From NCBI GenBank assembly GCA_910584945.1, contig CAJUDY010000032.1, forward strand, positions 1 to 43,512: a stretch of DNA of 43,512 nt, given 5' to 3'. The position numbers and the translations under genes are program-made. A model generated the notes under the pieces. That model made no database searches. It had not been told where the DNA came from and saw only the letters and a program-made list of their open reading frames with translations. Shown here in pieces: positions 7,738 to 16,121 of the stretch (position 1 is its first letter; each line of letters opens with the position of its first letter). The stretch comes from an uncultured Lachnospiraceae bacterium (GTDB lineage: Bacteria > Bacillota > Clostridia > Lachnospirales > Lachnospiraceae).

Positions 7738-8596
7738 GCTGCTGGAGAGACATGGCCAGCTCATTGGCGGCGTCCAGCCATTCCAGATACCGGTTCTCTT
7801 CTGCCGCCTCCGCCAGGATCTCATTCACCCTGGCAAGCAGCTCGGTCTCTCCTTTTACAACGCCGCCCACCAGGGCTTCTCCCTCATAGGAAAGTTCTGC
7901 ACCGCAAAGTGCCAGATCTGTCCGCTCCTTCAGCGCCTTTTCCGCCATTCCTTCGTCCAGCACCGCTCCGCTTACGGTTCCCAGCCGCAGCATGAGAACC
8001 GATCCGGACGCACTCTCCGTCAGCTCCATCCGGGAACCCGGAAGCTGCTCGGTTACAAGCTGCGCCTGCAGGCTCCCGTACTGGGCCGCCACCGCCTTTC
8101 CTTCAAAATCCGAAAGCTCTGACAGCTTATTCTTCTGCGACGCCTTCACCAGGATGACCTGCCTGCCAGGCTGATAATAGGGATCGGTAAAGTCCATCTG
8201 CGCTTCCCTCTCCGCCTTGGGGAGCATTCCCAGAAGGACCAGGTCCACGGTCCCTTCCTCCACTGCTTTCAGGCAATCCTCGAACTCCATCTCATGAAAA
8301 TCCGCCTCCACCCCCATCTGTTCGGCGATATATCTGCCCAGCTCCACATCCGCTCCTTCAAAAGAGAATGCATCCTCTCCGTCCGGCGCTTCAAAAGCAA
8401 AAGGCGCATAATCCGCAGAAATGCCGATGGCCAGCGTTCCAAGCTCCTCCACCGCTTCCATACGGTTTTTCGCGCTGCTGCGCACCTGTTCCTGTTCTGC
8501 CGCAGATACTCCCGGTGCGCTGTTGCCAGAACATGCGGCCGTCAGAACTGCCGTCATTCCCGCAAGGCATACGGCAAATACTTTTTTTCCACTCAT
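7727..8596 (-). CDS. Family-3 amino-acid-binding lipoprotein (orphan SBP)
   Basis: A 289-aa extracellular solute-binding protein of the polar amino-acid type. A lipoprotein signal peptide ends in VLTAACSGN (lipobox, lipidated Cys22). The binding domain starts LGTLAIGISADYAPFAFEAPDGE and includes FEGADVELGRYIAEQMGVEADF and MDFTDPYYQPGRQVILV, all typical. The start at 8596 follows AAAGGAAG; an upstream in-frame start is less well placed. No permease or ATPase gene adjoins it, so it either feeds a transporter encoded elsewhere or acts as a sensor. The typical ligand-binding Arg/Asp cannot be assigned with certainty. Convergent with lysR. Confidence 0.85.
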   Translation of the reverse strand: MSGKKVFAVCLAGMTAVLTAACSGNSAPGVSAAEQEQVRSSAKNRMEAVEELGTLAIGISADYAPFAFEAPDGEDAFSFEGADVELGRYIAEQMGVEADFHEMEFEDCLKAVEEGTVDLVLLGMLPKAEREAQMDFTDPYYQPGRQVILVKASQKNKLSELSDFEGKAVAAQYGSLQAQLVTEQLPGSRMELTESASGSVLMLRLGTVSGAVLDEGMAEKALKERTDLALCGAELSYEGEALVGGVVKGETELLARVNEILAEAAEENRYLEWLDAANELAMSLQQPIP

Positions 8597-8663
8597 ACCC
8601 TGTCTTCCTTTCAAAGTTCTGCACACAGATCTCTACTCACACATTTCCCTCATAGCCCAATTA

Positions 8664-8686
8664 AGAATCCTGCAAAGCAGGATTCT
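8664..8686. repeat. Perfect hairpin upstream of the lipoprotein gene
   Basis: A 10-bp perfect stem AGAATCCTGC (8664-8673) / GCAGGATTCT (8677-8686) with an AAA loop. It lies in the untranslated region between tRNA-Trp and the lipoprotein gene. No U-tract follows on the minus strand. Confidence 0.7.
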
Positions 8687-8753
8687 CCCGTCTGCAGCGA
8701 GCCGCCCCAGCGACATTTTACCTTTCCGCGCAGTGCGATCCCGCCCGGAGGGC

Positions 8754-8800
8754 TTGTTGTATCATGGGGAAGTTCAAAGAACTTTCCCATAATACAACAA
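8754..8800. repeat. 21-bp imperfect hairpin downstream of tRNA-Trp
   Basis: Arms 8754-8774 and 8780-8800 are inverted copies with two mismatches around a 5-nt loop. It abuts the tRNA terminator. Together with the hairpin at 8664-8686 it makes 8664-8829 a densely structured non-coding stretch. Confidence 0.7.
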
Positions 8801-8829
8801 AAGGCTCCGGAAACTGCATTCCGAAGCCT
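8793..8829 (-). terminator. Terminator of tRNA-Trp
   Basis: Minus-strand stem formed by 8819-8829 and 8802-8812 (AGGCTTCGGAA / TTCCGGAGCCT, one mismatch), followed by TTTTGTTGTATT. It lies four bases past the tRNA. Confidence 0.75.
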
Positions 8830-8832
8830 GGA

Positions 8833-8905
8833 CAGGGACAGAAGGACTCGAACCCTCGACATTTGGTTTTGGAGACCAACGTTCTACCGACTGAACTATA
8901 TCCCT
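8833..8905 (-). tRNA. trnW: tRNA-Trp (anticodon CCA)
   Basis: A 73-nt cloverleaf on the minus strand. Acceptor AGGGATA (8905-8899) pairs with TGTCCCT, discriminator G at 8833. The D arm contains AGTTCAGTCGGTAGAAC, the anticodon loop reads CTCCAAA (anticodon CCA, tryptophan), and the T arm holds GGGTTCGAGTCC. CCA is not encoded. It has its own promoter (8925-8953) and terminator (8793-8829), independent of radA upstream. Confidence 0.95.
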
Positions 8906-8924
8906 GTATCTTTGACACTCGGAT

Positions 8925-8953
8925 ACTATACCACATTTTTCAGGCTGTGTCAA
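8925..8953 (-). promoter_or_regulatory. Promoter of tRNA-Trp
   Basis: Minus-strand consensus -35 TTGACA (8948-8953), 17-nt spacer, -10 TATAGT (8925-8930), about 20 bases before the tRNA 5' end. Confidence 0.85.
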
Positions 8954-8971
8954 TCATTTTCTACAAAGATT

Positions 8972-10342
8972 TTATCTTATGGCGCCCTGGGCGTCCCGAA
9001 CCGTAGCCACCGCCACAAGCTCGATCCCTTTGATGTTCTTCACCTGCTCCATACTGCTTCCGGGCAGAAGCACCCTCGTAAATCCAAGTTTTTTGGCTTC
9101 CAGCACCCGCTGCTGCGCCATACTTACCGCCCGGACCTCTCCGCTTAAACCCACTTCCCCGAATACCACCGTCTTCTCCGGTATGGGGACGTCCTTATAG
9201 CTGGAGATCACCGCCAGCACCAGCGCCAGATCCATGGCCGGCTCGCTTAAGCGTATCCCGCCCGCGATGTTCACATAGGCGTCATAGCCGGACAGCGGAA
9301 GATTCAGCCTTTTCTCCAGTACCGCCATCAGAAGATTGACCCGGTTGTAGTCCATCCCCGCCGCCGTCCGCCTGGGAAGCCCGAAGTTCGTCTTGCAGAC
9401 CAGGGCCTGCACTTCTAAAAGCATGGGCCTGGTGCCCTCCATCGTACAGGCGACCACGGAGCCGGACGCTCCTTCCGGCTTGCCGCTCAGCATATATTCC
9501 GATGGATTTGCCACCTCTCTTAAGCCGTCTTCCCGCATCTCGAAGACGCCGATCTCATTTGTGGACCCAAATCGGTTCTTTACCCCGCGGAGTATCCGGT
9601 AGGAGGCATGGCGATCTCCTTCAAAGTAAAGAACCGTATCCACCATATGCTCCAGCACCCGGGGACCTGCCACCGTTCCTTCTTTTGTCACATGCCCCAC
9701 GATAAAGATGGAGATGCCCTGCTCCTTTGCCAGGCGCATCAGCACCCCCGTGGCCTCCCGGACCTGGGATACGCTGCCCGGCGCGGAAGTGATCTCCTCC
9801 TGATACATAGTCTGGATCGAGTCGATCACCACCACCTGGGGCCGCTCTTCCAGCACCGCCTCCTCGATCTCTGAAAGGTTGGTCTCGCACAGAAGCTTCA
9901 GCGTATCCCGAAAACTTCCGATCCTGGAAGCGCGGAGCTTGATCTGCTGCAGGGACTCTTCCCCGGAGATATAGAGAATCTTCGGGAGACGTTCTCCAAG
10001 ATTCCTGCACACCTGCAGAAGAAGCGTGGATTTCCCGATTCCCGGGTCGCCGCCCACCAGTACCAGAGATCCCGGGACAATCCCTCCTCCAAGCACTTGA
10101 TCAAGCTCTCTCATACCTGTGGAAATCCGGGCCTGATCTTTGGACTCGACATGGTCCAGAGAGACCGGCGTACTTCTCTTCCCTCCTGTACGCTTCTTCC
10201 CCGAAGCAGTTCCTTTGGTTCCAGGAGCGGAAGGCTCCTCCGCGAAGGTATTCCACTCCCTGCACGCCGGGCATTGTCCGGACCATTTGGCGGACTCATA
10301 TCCGCAGTTCTGGCAGAAAAAAATCGTCGCGCTTTTTTTCAT
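8972..10342 (-). CDS. radA: DNA repair protein RadA/Sms
   Basis: A 456-aa RadA, a RecA-related ATPase that promotes branch migration in recombinational repair. Zinc finger C10, C13, C24, C27 (CQNCGYESAKWSGQCPAC); Walker A GGDPGIGKST at 97-106; Walker B VVVIDSIQT; the RadA-specific KNRFG at 255-259; and a C-terminal Lon-protease-like domain with PLSGYDAYVNIAGG and PEKTVVFGEVGLSGEVRAV. Full length. It overlaps the end of clpC by 4 bases, so the two are translationally coupled. clpC-radA adjacency is common in Firmicutes. Confidence 0.96.
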   Translation of the reverse strand: MKKSATIFFCQNCGYESAKWSGQCPACREWNTFAEEPSAPGTKGTASGKKRTGGKRSTPVSLDHVESKDQARISTGMRELDQVLGGGIVPGSLVLVGGDPGIGKSTLLLQVCRNLGERLPKILYISGEESLQQIKLRASRIGSFRDTLKLLCETNLSEIEEAVLEERPQVVVIDSIQTMYQEEITSAPGSVSQVREATGVLMRLAKEQGISIFIVGHVTKEGTVAGPRVLEHMVDTVLYFEGDRHASYRILRGVKNRFGSTNEIGVFEMREDGLREVANPSEYMLSGKPEGASGSVVACTMEGTRPMLLEVQALVCKTNFGLPRRTAAGMDYNRVNLLMAVLEKRLNLPLSGYDAYVNIAGGIRLSEPAMDLALVLAVISSYKDVPIPEKTVVFGEVGLSGEVRAVSMAQQRVLEAKKLGFTRVLLPGSSMEQVKNIKGIELVAVATVRDAQGAIR

Positions 10343-12762
10343 GCTGTCTCCTTTGATACCACCTGGATTTTCAATTTTCCGTTGACGACCCGGACATCCA
10401 CCTCATCGCCCTCGCTGATATGTCCTTCCAGAATTTCGTCCGCCAGCTGATCTTCCAGCTTATTCTGAATTGCCCGCTTCAAAGGACGGGCTCCATATTT
10501 GACATCATAACCCGTCTCTGCCAGCCATTTGCGCACCGAATCTTTAAAGGACACCCGGATCGACAGCTGCTCTTTACACCGCTTCTCCAGTTCCCGAAGA
10601 AGCAGACCGGCAATCTGTGCAATCTCCTCTTTCCGGAGCACATGGAAGACGATCACCTCATCGATCCGGTTCAGAAATTCCGGCCGGAAGATCTTCTTCA
10701 CTTCTTCCATCACGCTGTTCTTCATGAATTCATAATCCCGTTTGGGGTCCTCCGCGGAGGCAAAGCCCAGCTTCTTCGGCGATATGATGGAGCCGGCGCC
10801 GGCGTTGGAGGTCATGATGATGACGGTATTCTTAAAATCCACTTTTCGTCCCTGGGAGTCGGTGATATGCCCGTCGTCCAGCACCTGCAGCAGGATATTG
10901 AACACGTCGGGATGCGCTTTCTCAATCTCGTCAAACAGAATCACGGAGTAGGGATTGCGGCGGACTTTTTCGCTTAACTGTCCTCCGTCGTCATGTCCCA
11001 CATATCCGGGCGGGGAGCCGATGATCTTGGCCACGCTGTGTTTCTCCATATACTCGGACATATCCACCCGGATCATGGCCTCCTCTCTGCCAAAAAGCAC
11101 CTCTGCCAGAGCCTTGGACAATTCCGTCTTTCCCACGCCCGTGGGGCCGAGGAAGAGAAAAGAGCCGATGGGGCGCCCCGGGTCTTTAAGCCCTACCCGT
11201 CCCCGCTTCACCGCCTTCGCCACGGCAGTCACGGCCTCTTCCTGGCCGATCACCCTCTTGTGAAGCGTCTGCTCCAGCCTGCGGAGCTTCAAAGACTCTG
11301 CTTCCGCCAGCCGCTGTACCGGGATCTTGGTCCAGCGGGAGACGGTGGCGGCAATATGCTCCTCCGTCACCACCCGGGAGGACCTTCTGCCCCTTTTATG
11401 CTCTCTTGAGCCGCCCTGCTTCTCCAGCTCCTGGATCTTCACTCTCCACTCGTGGGCCCGGGGCAGATCTGCCTTTATCAGCGCCTGTTCCAGTTCCTCT
11501 TTGGCCTGGGCCAGTTCTTTCAGCCAGCTGCTTCTGGCATTCTCCTGGCCGTACTGGCCCATGCGCAGGCCCGCCGCCGCCTCGTCCATCAGATCAATGG
11601 CTTTGTCCGGCAGAAACCGGTCGCTGATATAGCGCTCGGACAGATTCGCCGCCGCTTCCAGGGCTTCATCTGTGATCTCCACCTGATGGTGGCGCTCATA
11701 GTAGGGACGAAGTCCTTTCAAAATCTTCACGGTCTGCTCTATGCCGGCCTCTTCCACCGTGATGGGCTGGAATCTGCGCTCCAGCGCCGCATCCCTTTCA
11801 ATATGTTTGCGGTATTCTTCCAGGGTGGTCGCCCCGATGATCTGCAGCTCGCCTCTTGCCATGGCAGGCTTTAAGATGTTCGACGCATCCATAGCTCCTT
11901 CCGCGCCTCCGGCCCCGATGATCGTATGAAGCTCATCGATAAAAAGCAGAATTTCTCCGGACTGACGGACTTCCTCGATGACATTTTTAATGCGCTCTTC
12001 AAATTCTCCCCGGTACTTGGAACCGGCCACCATGGCCGTCATGTCGAGAATACACAGTCTCTTGCCGAGAATGGTATCCGGAACCCGGCCTTCCGCAATT
12101 CTGGCCGCAAGTCCTTCCACAATCGCCGTTTTTCCCACGCCCGGTTCCCCGATCAGACAGGGATTGTTCTTTGTCCTCCGGCTTAACACCTGCAGAACCC
12201 GCTGAATCTCTTCTTCCCTTCCGATCACCGGGTCCAGGCTGCCTTCTTCTGCCAGAGCCGTCAGATCCCGGCTGTACTGGTCCAGCGTCCGGGTTCCCCT
12301 GCCTCTTTCGTCCTCCCGGTACTCGGATGCTTTTTCGCCCATGGAAGCGATCAGATCGGTATACAGCTTCTGCAGACGTATGTTCATCGTATTCAAAAGC
12401 CGGGAAGCGACGCACTCCCCATCCTTTAATATGGCAATCAGGATGTGTTCGGTCCCCGCCTGATCTTCCCGAAAGCGTTTTGCCTCTGTCTGAGCATCTT
12501 CCAGGATCTTCTTCGCCCGGGGGGTATACTCGCGCTCCGTCTTTATAAGGGTATCCTCCTCCGGCGCAATGAGCTGGCGGATCATATCCATCAGCGCGCC
12601 CTCCGTCACTCCGGCTCCCTGAAGCACCTGTCCGGCTGCTCCGGAAGACTCCCTTAAAAGTCCCAGCAGGATGTGTTCTGTGCCAATGTACGGATGTCCA
12701 AGATGCACGGACACCCGTTTGGCCAGCTTCAAGGCCTGCTTTGCTTTATCTGTATAATTCAT
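10339..12762 (-). CDS. clpC: ClpC-type AAA+ unfoldase of the Clp protease
   Basis: An 807-aa HSP100 ATPase that unfolds proteins and feeds them to ClpP. Two Clp_N repeats (about 1-145; YIGTEHILLGLL and AGTEHILIAIL); AAA1 Walker A GEPGVGKT at 205-212 and Walker B LLFIDE at 272-277; a short ClpC-type middle domain around 410-455; AAA2 Walker A GPTGVGKT at 539-546; and a C-terminal D2-small domain with the Arg sensor GARPLKRAIQ. The start follows AGGAGG by six bases. The usual ctsR-mcsA-mcsB genes are absent; the upstream neighbour is a GntR regulator, implying a different control scheme. Confidence 0.95.
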   Translation of the reverse strand: MNYTDKAKQALKLAKRVSVHLGHPYIGTEHILLGLLRESSGAAGQVLQGAGVTEGALMDMIRQLIAPEEDTLIKTEREYTPRAKKILEDAQTEAKRFREDQAGTEHILIAILKDGECVASRLLNTMNIRLQKLYTDLIASMGEKASEYREDERGRGTRTLDQYSRDLTALAEEGSLDPVIGREEEIQRVLQVLSRRTKNNPCLIGEPGVGKTAIVEGLAARIAEGRVPDTILGKRLCILDMTAMVAGSKYRGEFEERIKNVIEEVRQSGEILLFIDELHTIIGAGGAEGAMDASNILKPAMARGELQIIGATTLEEYRKHIERDAALERRFQPITVEEAGIEQTVKILKGLRPYYERHHQVEITDEALEAAANLSERYISDRFLPDKAIDLMDEAAAGLRMGQYGQENARSSWLKELAQAKEELEQALIKADLPRAHEWRVKIQELEKQGGSREHKRGRRSSRVVTEEHIAATVSRWTKIPVQRLAEAESLKLRRLEQTLHKRVIGQEEAVTAVAKAVKRGRVGLKDPGRPIGSFLFLGPTGVGKTELSKALAEVLFGREEAMIRVDMSEYMEKHSVAKIIGSPPGYVGHDDGGQLSEKVRRNPYSVILFDEIEKAHPDVFNILLQVLDDGHITDSQGRKVDFKNTVIIMTSNAGAGSIISPKKLGFASAEDPKRDYEFMKNSVMEEVKKIFRPEFLNRIDEVIVFHVLRKEEIAQIAGLLLRELEKRCKEQLSIRVSFKDSVRKWLAETGYDVKYGARPLKRAIQNKLEDQLADEILEGHISEGDEVDVRVVNGKLKIQVVSKETA

Positions 12763-12787
12763 AGATTCCTCCTATTGAGAGTTCCGT

Positions 12788-12806
12788 TATTAAAGTTTTG
12801 CATCTC
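12788..12806 (-). repeat. Short relative of the leader repeat, upstream of clpC
   Basis: Minus strand GAGATGCAAAACTTTAATAA, about 26 bases before the clpC start, resembles the GGATGCGGAACTTTAAT-like end of the leader elements at 17793-17866 and 43289-43362. Only this end is shared. Confidence 0.35.
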
Positions 12807-12846
12807 CACTTTCAGCGCCGTTTTCTAATTCTGCATCCGGCGCTCT

Positions 12847-13218
12847 CTACGCTCCATATTCTGCATAGATTTCATCGATCAGTTCGTGCACTTCCGACCG
12901 GGTGATATTTTTGCAGCTTCCCTTGGCCAGAATGACCAGAAGTTCCTGCTTCATCTCGTTCATCGCCTTACGCTTATCCGCATCCACCGCAACGACCGCT
13001 CCGCAGCGGCGGTCCAGGCGGATGTAGCCCTCCTGCTTCAGAAGACTGTAGGCCTTGTTGACCGTGTGCATATTGATCCCGATCTCCTCCGCCAGCTGCC
13101 GTACGCTTGGAAGCGGGTCCCCCTCCTGCAGCCTGGAAGAAGCGATTCCGATAATAATCTGATCGCAGAGCTGCATATAAAACGCCTTATCACTGTTAAA
13201 ATCAATTTCCAGATACAT
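12847..13218 (-). CDS. GntR-family regulator, YtrA subfamily
   Basis: A 123-aa repressor-type protein: winged HTH of the GntR family (residues 10-75; LQEGDPLPSVRQLAEEIGIN, MHTVNKAYSLLKQEGYI, RLDRRCGAVVAV) with only a short helical tail of about 45 residues, as in the YtrA subfamily. These often regulate the operon they belong to. The first gene of the operon with clpC and radA. A perfect palindrome overlaps the operon promoter (13255-13275), strongly suggesting autoregulation. The start at 13218 follows AGGTGA. The usual YtrA partners, ABC exporter genes, are not here. Confidence 0.88.
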   Translation of the reverse strand: MYLEIDFNSDKAFYMQLCDQIIIGIASSRLQEGDPLPSVRQLAEEIGINMHTVNKAYSLLKQEGYIRLDRRCGAVVAVDADKRKAMNEMKQELLVILAKGSCKNITRSEVHELIDEIYAEYGA

Positions 13219-13254
13219 CTTGTCACCTGTCCTTTGTATGAACCATAACTCACA

Positions 13255-13275
13255 TGTTATACACTCAGTATAACA
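13255..13275. promoter_or_regulatory. GntR operator palindrome
   Basis: Perfect inverted repeat TGTTATAC-ACTCA-GTATAACA. It covers the -10 element of the GntR-clpC-radA promoter, so bound repressor would block RNA polymerase. Confidence 0.78.
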
Positions 13276-13295
13276 GGATTATCCCTCCCGGTCAA
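13267..13295 (-). promoter_or_regulatory. Promoter of GntR-clpC-radA
   Basis: Minus-strand -35 TTGACC (13290-13295), 17-nt spacer, -10 TATACT (13267-13272), about 50 bases upstream of the GntR start. The operator palindrome overlaps the -10. Confidence 0.8.
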
Positions 13296-13320
13296 CCACG
13301 GAAATAAGCCATAATCAAAG

Positions 13321-13346
13321 AGGACCCCTGCATATTGCAGAAGTCC
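13321..13346 (-). terminator. Possible terminator after the cohesin-like gene
   Basis: Hairpin AGGAC..CTGCA (13321-13332) / TGCAG..GTCCT (13336-13346) with a small internal mismatch, followed on the minus strand by CTTTGATTAT. It separates this gene from the GntR promoter. Confidence 0.45.
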
Positions 13347-13411
13347 TGTAGGTTACCACTCATACGGCTGCCAGCATCCGGCATTCCGTATCCGGCATCA
13401 TTTGCAAACCC

Positions 13412-14755
13412 TCAGTCGTCCTCATCCAGATCGTCCAGGTCAATGATCTCCAGATCAATCTCCTCTTCTTCCTCCCCGCCCTCTTCTCCCGGTTCATGAA
13501 AATCGCTCTCATTCTCTTCCAGGTTACCGGTGATGTAAGAGGCTTTGACGGAAGGCCTGGGCACAGGGTCCGGCTCCTCCTCCGTTTCTTCCGGTTCAGA
13601 AAATCTCATCTTCTTCATACGCAGATACATCATAACGATGACATTCAAAAGGACAATGATCAGGATCGTCATAAACATGATGATATAGAGCCGCCTTGCC
13701 ATGTCCCGGTCATAGCGCTTGATCTGTCCGCTTAATTCCGTTCCCAGGCCCAGTTCTTTTTCCTCCAGCTCCATAATGTAGTTCTGTTCCCCCTGATAGG
13801 CTACATCGTCAAAAAGCTGCAGCGTGTTCTTATCATAGTCAAAGCTGTACCAGGCCTTTTCTCCGTCCTGGTTGATCCCGTAGATCAGATACCGGTTCGT
13901 GTCATCCTGGATCTCATCCACTCCGTCGATGATCACATGTTTCAGAGCAGGAATGGTGTACTTGGGACCCCAGCCCAGGTTCACAGACGTATACCTGGTC
14001 GGCACATGGACCTCTTCCTCTGGTTCAATAAAAATCACGGTATCCGTCCCGCTTGTCATCTGGACAAAAGGAATCACGTTCCCTGTATCCGGATTGTACA
14101 CAAAGTTGTCCCGATAGCTGCCGTTGTCGCTGTACAGGCGGATCACATACACATCCAGGCTCTGATGCTTGAGTACCCGGCTGTCTTTTCCCTGAATATC
14201 TATGCGGGTCGGTTCAAAACCTTCGATATCTTCCGGACGGTGTTCGTAGAAGGTGCGGTCGTCAATGACAAAGCTGGCGCGATTCTCATTGTTATCAAAC
14301 GCCTCTTCCCCTTCTTCCCCTTCTTCTCCGGATGCAGAGTCTCCGCTCAGCACATTGATCTCCTGGCCGTCTACGACGATGGTGCAGGCGGCAATGGTAA
14401 GTGCCGTCTCTCCATCCGTATTTCCCTTAAACTTCACAGTAAAGGAGGTCGTCGTATCCCCTGGCTTGCTGCTCAGCTGGACCGTTCCGTTTCCGCCGTT
14501 ACCGGAAAAACTGTTTCCGCCGCTTCCGGAGGTATAGGTCAGGGCCTCCTTGTCGTAGGACAGAGTGAGCTGTGCGCTGTCCATGGGCTCGTCGCTGGTA
14601 ATCGTATATTCTGCCGAAAGATTCCCGTCTTTTGTTACAGTCAGGCTCGTATCTCCCTCTACCGAGGGGGCCGCCATAGCAGTCACAGGAAACCAGAGCA
14701 GGCAGATCACTGCCAGAATTCCTGTCAGTTCCAATCGGTATCTTTTTTTCTTCAT
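13412..14755 (-). CDS. Membrane-anchored cohesin-domain-like surface protein
   Basis: A 447-aa protein with a signal peptide (MKKKRYRLELTGILAVICLLWF..AMA), an extracellular beta-rich region at about 30-145 resembling a cohesin fold (SAEYTITSDEPMDSAQLTLS, then YDKEALTY and TTSFTVKFKG), a Glu-rich linker, and a second soluble region. A single membrane helix at about 360-385 (RLYIIMFMTILIIVLLNVIV) is followed by a cytoplasmic tail of about 60 residues that is almost entirely acidic. Orientation: outside N-terminus, inside acidic C-terminus. The start at 14755 lies behind GGAAAGAGAG. It has its own promoter downstream of purD. No dockerin or cellulosome genes are nearby, so the cohesin-like part need not bind dockerin. 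Function unknown. Confidence 0.72.
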   Translation of the reverse strand: MKKKRYRLELTGILAVICLLWFPVTAMAAPSVEGDTSLTVTKDGNLSAEYTITSDEPMDSAQLTLSYDKEALTYTSGSGGNSFSGNGGNGTVQLSSKPGDTTTSFTVKFKGNTDGETALTIAACTIVVDGQEINVLSGDSASGEEGEEGEEAFDNNENRASFVIDDRTFYEHRPEDIEGFEPTRIDIQGKDSRVLKHQSLDVYVIRLYSDNGSYRDNFVYNPDTGNVIPFVQMTSGTDTVIFIEPEEEVHVPTRYTSVNLGWGPKYTIPALKHVIIDGVDEIQDDTNRYLIYGINQDGEKAWYSFDYDKNTLQLFDDVAYQGEQNYIMELEEKELGLGTELSGQIKRYDRDMARRLYIIMFMTILIIVLLNVIVMMYLRMKKMRFSEPEETEEEPDPVPRPSVKASYITGNLEENESDFHEPGEEGGEEEEEIDLEIIDLDDLDEDD

Positions 14756-14796
14756 AAAAATTCTCTCTTTCCTGGTATTTTCCACCTTAAGCTTTA

Positions 14797-14825
14797 ACAA
14801 TAAGGCTTCCATAACGGAAAGTCAA
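14797..14825 (-). promoter_or_regulatory. Promoter of the cohesin-like gene
   Basis: Minus-strand -35 TTGACT (14820-14825), 17-nt spacer, -10 TATTGT (14797-14802), in the gap after purD. Confidence 0.6.
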
Positions 14826-14849
14826 CTTATTTCACAAAACTTTCATAAC

Positions 14850-16121
14850 TTAAGCCTCATCAATGGCCTTCCCGATGTCGCTTCTTGCATATTTGTTGTC
14901 AAAATCCACCCAGGAGGCGGCTTCATAGGCATTGGCGCGGGCGGCTTTTAAGTCCAAACCGGTGGCGGTCACTCCCAGCACCCGTCCTCCATTCGTCACA
15001 ATCCGGCCGTCCTTCCGCTTGCTGGCCGCGTGGAATACATAGCAGCCTTCTTTGTCTTTAAAGTTTTCCAGACCCCGAATCTCAAAGCCCTTTTCATAGC
15101 TGACCGGATAACCTTCTGATGCAAGCACCACACAGACCGCCGCATTATCTTCGAATTTCAGTTCGATCTGGTCCAGCGTCCCGTCAATGCAGGCTTCAAA
15201 TACCTCCACGATGTCGTTCTTCATACGGGGAAGTACCACCTGGGCCTCCGGGTCCCCGAAGCGCACATTATATTCCAGCACTCTGGGCCCCTTCTCCGTC
15301 AGCATAAGGCCGAAGAAGATGATTCCTTTGAAAGGTCTTCCCTCCGCCGCCATGGCATCCACCGTCTTCTGATAGATATATTGTTGACAGAACTGGTCCA
15401 CTTCATCCGTATAAAAGGGGCTGGGAGAAAAAGTTCCCATTCCGCCGGTATTCAATCCCTGGTCCCCGTCAAGCGCCCTCTTATGATCCTGGGCGGATGT
15501 CATGGTGCGGACCGTCTTTCCGTCCACAAAGCTTAAGACGGACACTTCCCGGCCGGTCATGAACTCTTCGATCACCATTTGATTGCCGGCATCGCCGAAC
15601 TTCTTGTCCATCATGATGGAGCGGACGCCCTCTTTCGCCTCTTCTTTCGTATTGCAGATCAGAACGCCTTTTCCAAGGGCAAGTCCGTCCGCTTTCAGTA
15701 CGATCGGGAAATCCGCGGTCTCAAGATATGCGAGGGCTTTCTTTGGATCGTCAAAATTCTCATAAGCCGCCGTGGGAATCCCGTACTTTTTCATCAGATC
15801 CTTGGAAAATGCCTTGGAGCCCTCCAGAATCGCCGCGTTTTTGCGGGGTCCGAAAACCCGAATGCCCTCCGCTTCCAGCACGTCCACAATGCCGCCCACC
15901 AGCGGGTCATCCATGCCGATCACCGCCAGATCGATCTCTTTCTCTCTGGCAAAGGCCGCGATCCGCTCGAATTCCATTACGCCGATGTCCACGCACTCTG
16001 CGTACTCCTCAATGCCCGCATTGCCGGGCGCACAATAGATCTTCTCCACTTTCGGGCTTTTGGCGGTCTTCCACGCGATGGCGTGTTCCCGTCCGCCCCC
16101 TCCTACAATCAATACTTTCAT
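14850..16121 (-). CDS. purD: Phosphoribosylamine-glycine ligase
   Basis: A 423-aa PurD that joins glycine to phosphoribosylamine with ATP, step 2 of purine synthesis. N-terminal MKVLIVGGGGREHAIAWK, ATP-grasp region with PIVLKADGLALGKGV, the signature RFGDPEAQVVLPRM, and the C-terminal domain with GRVLGVTATG. Full length. Its ATG overlaps the purN stop by 4 bases (ATGA), a sign of translational coupling. Last gene of the pur operon. Confidence 0.97.
   Translation of the reverse strand: MKVLIVGGGGREHAIAWKTAKSPKVEKIYCAPGNAGIEEYAECVDIGVMEFERIAAFAREKEIDLAVIGMDDPLVGGIVDVLEAEGIRVFGPRKNAAILEGSKAFSKDLMKKYGIPTAAYENFDDPKKALAYLETADFPIVLKADGLALGKGVLICNTKEEAKEGVRSIMMDKKFGDAGNQMVIEEFMTGREVSVLSFVDGKTVRTMTSAQDHKRALDGDQGLNTGGMGTFSPSPFYTDEVDQFCQQYIYQKTVDAMAAEGRPFKGIIFFGLMLTEKGPRVLEYNVRFGDPEAQVVLPRMKNDIVEVFEACIDGTLDQIELKFEDNAAVCVVLASEGYPVSYEKGFEIRGLENFKDKEGCYVFHAASKRKDGRIVTNGGRVLGVTATGLDLKAARANAYEAASWVDFDNKYARSDIGKAIDEA

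Noticed and set aside
13412..14755. Cellulosome component
   Set aside because: No dockerin, scaffoldin linker, sortase motif or glycoside hydrolase gene in the neighbourhood.
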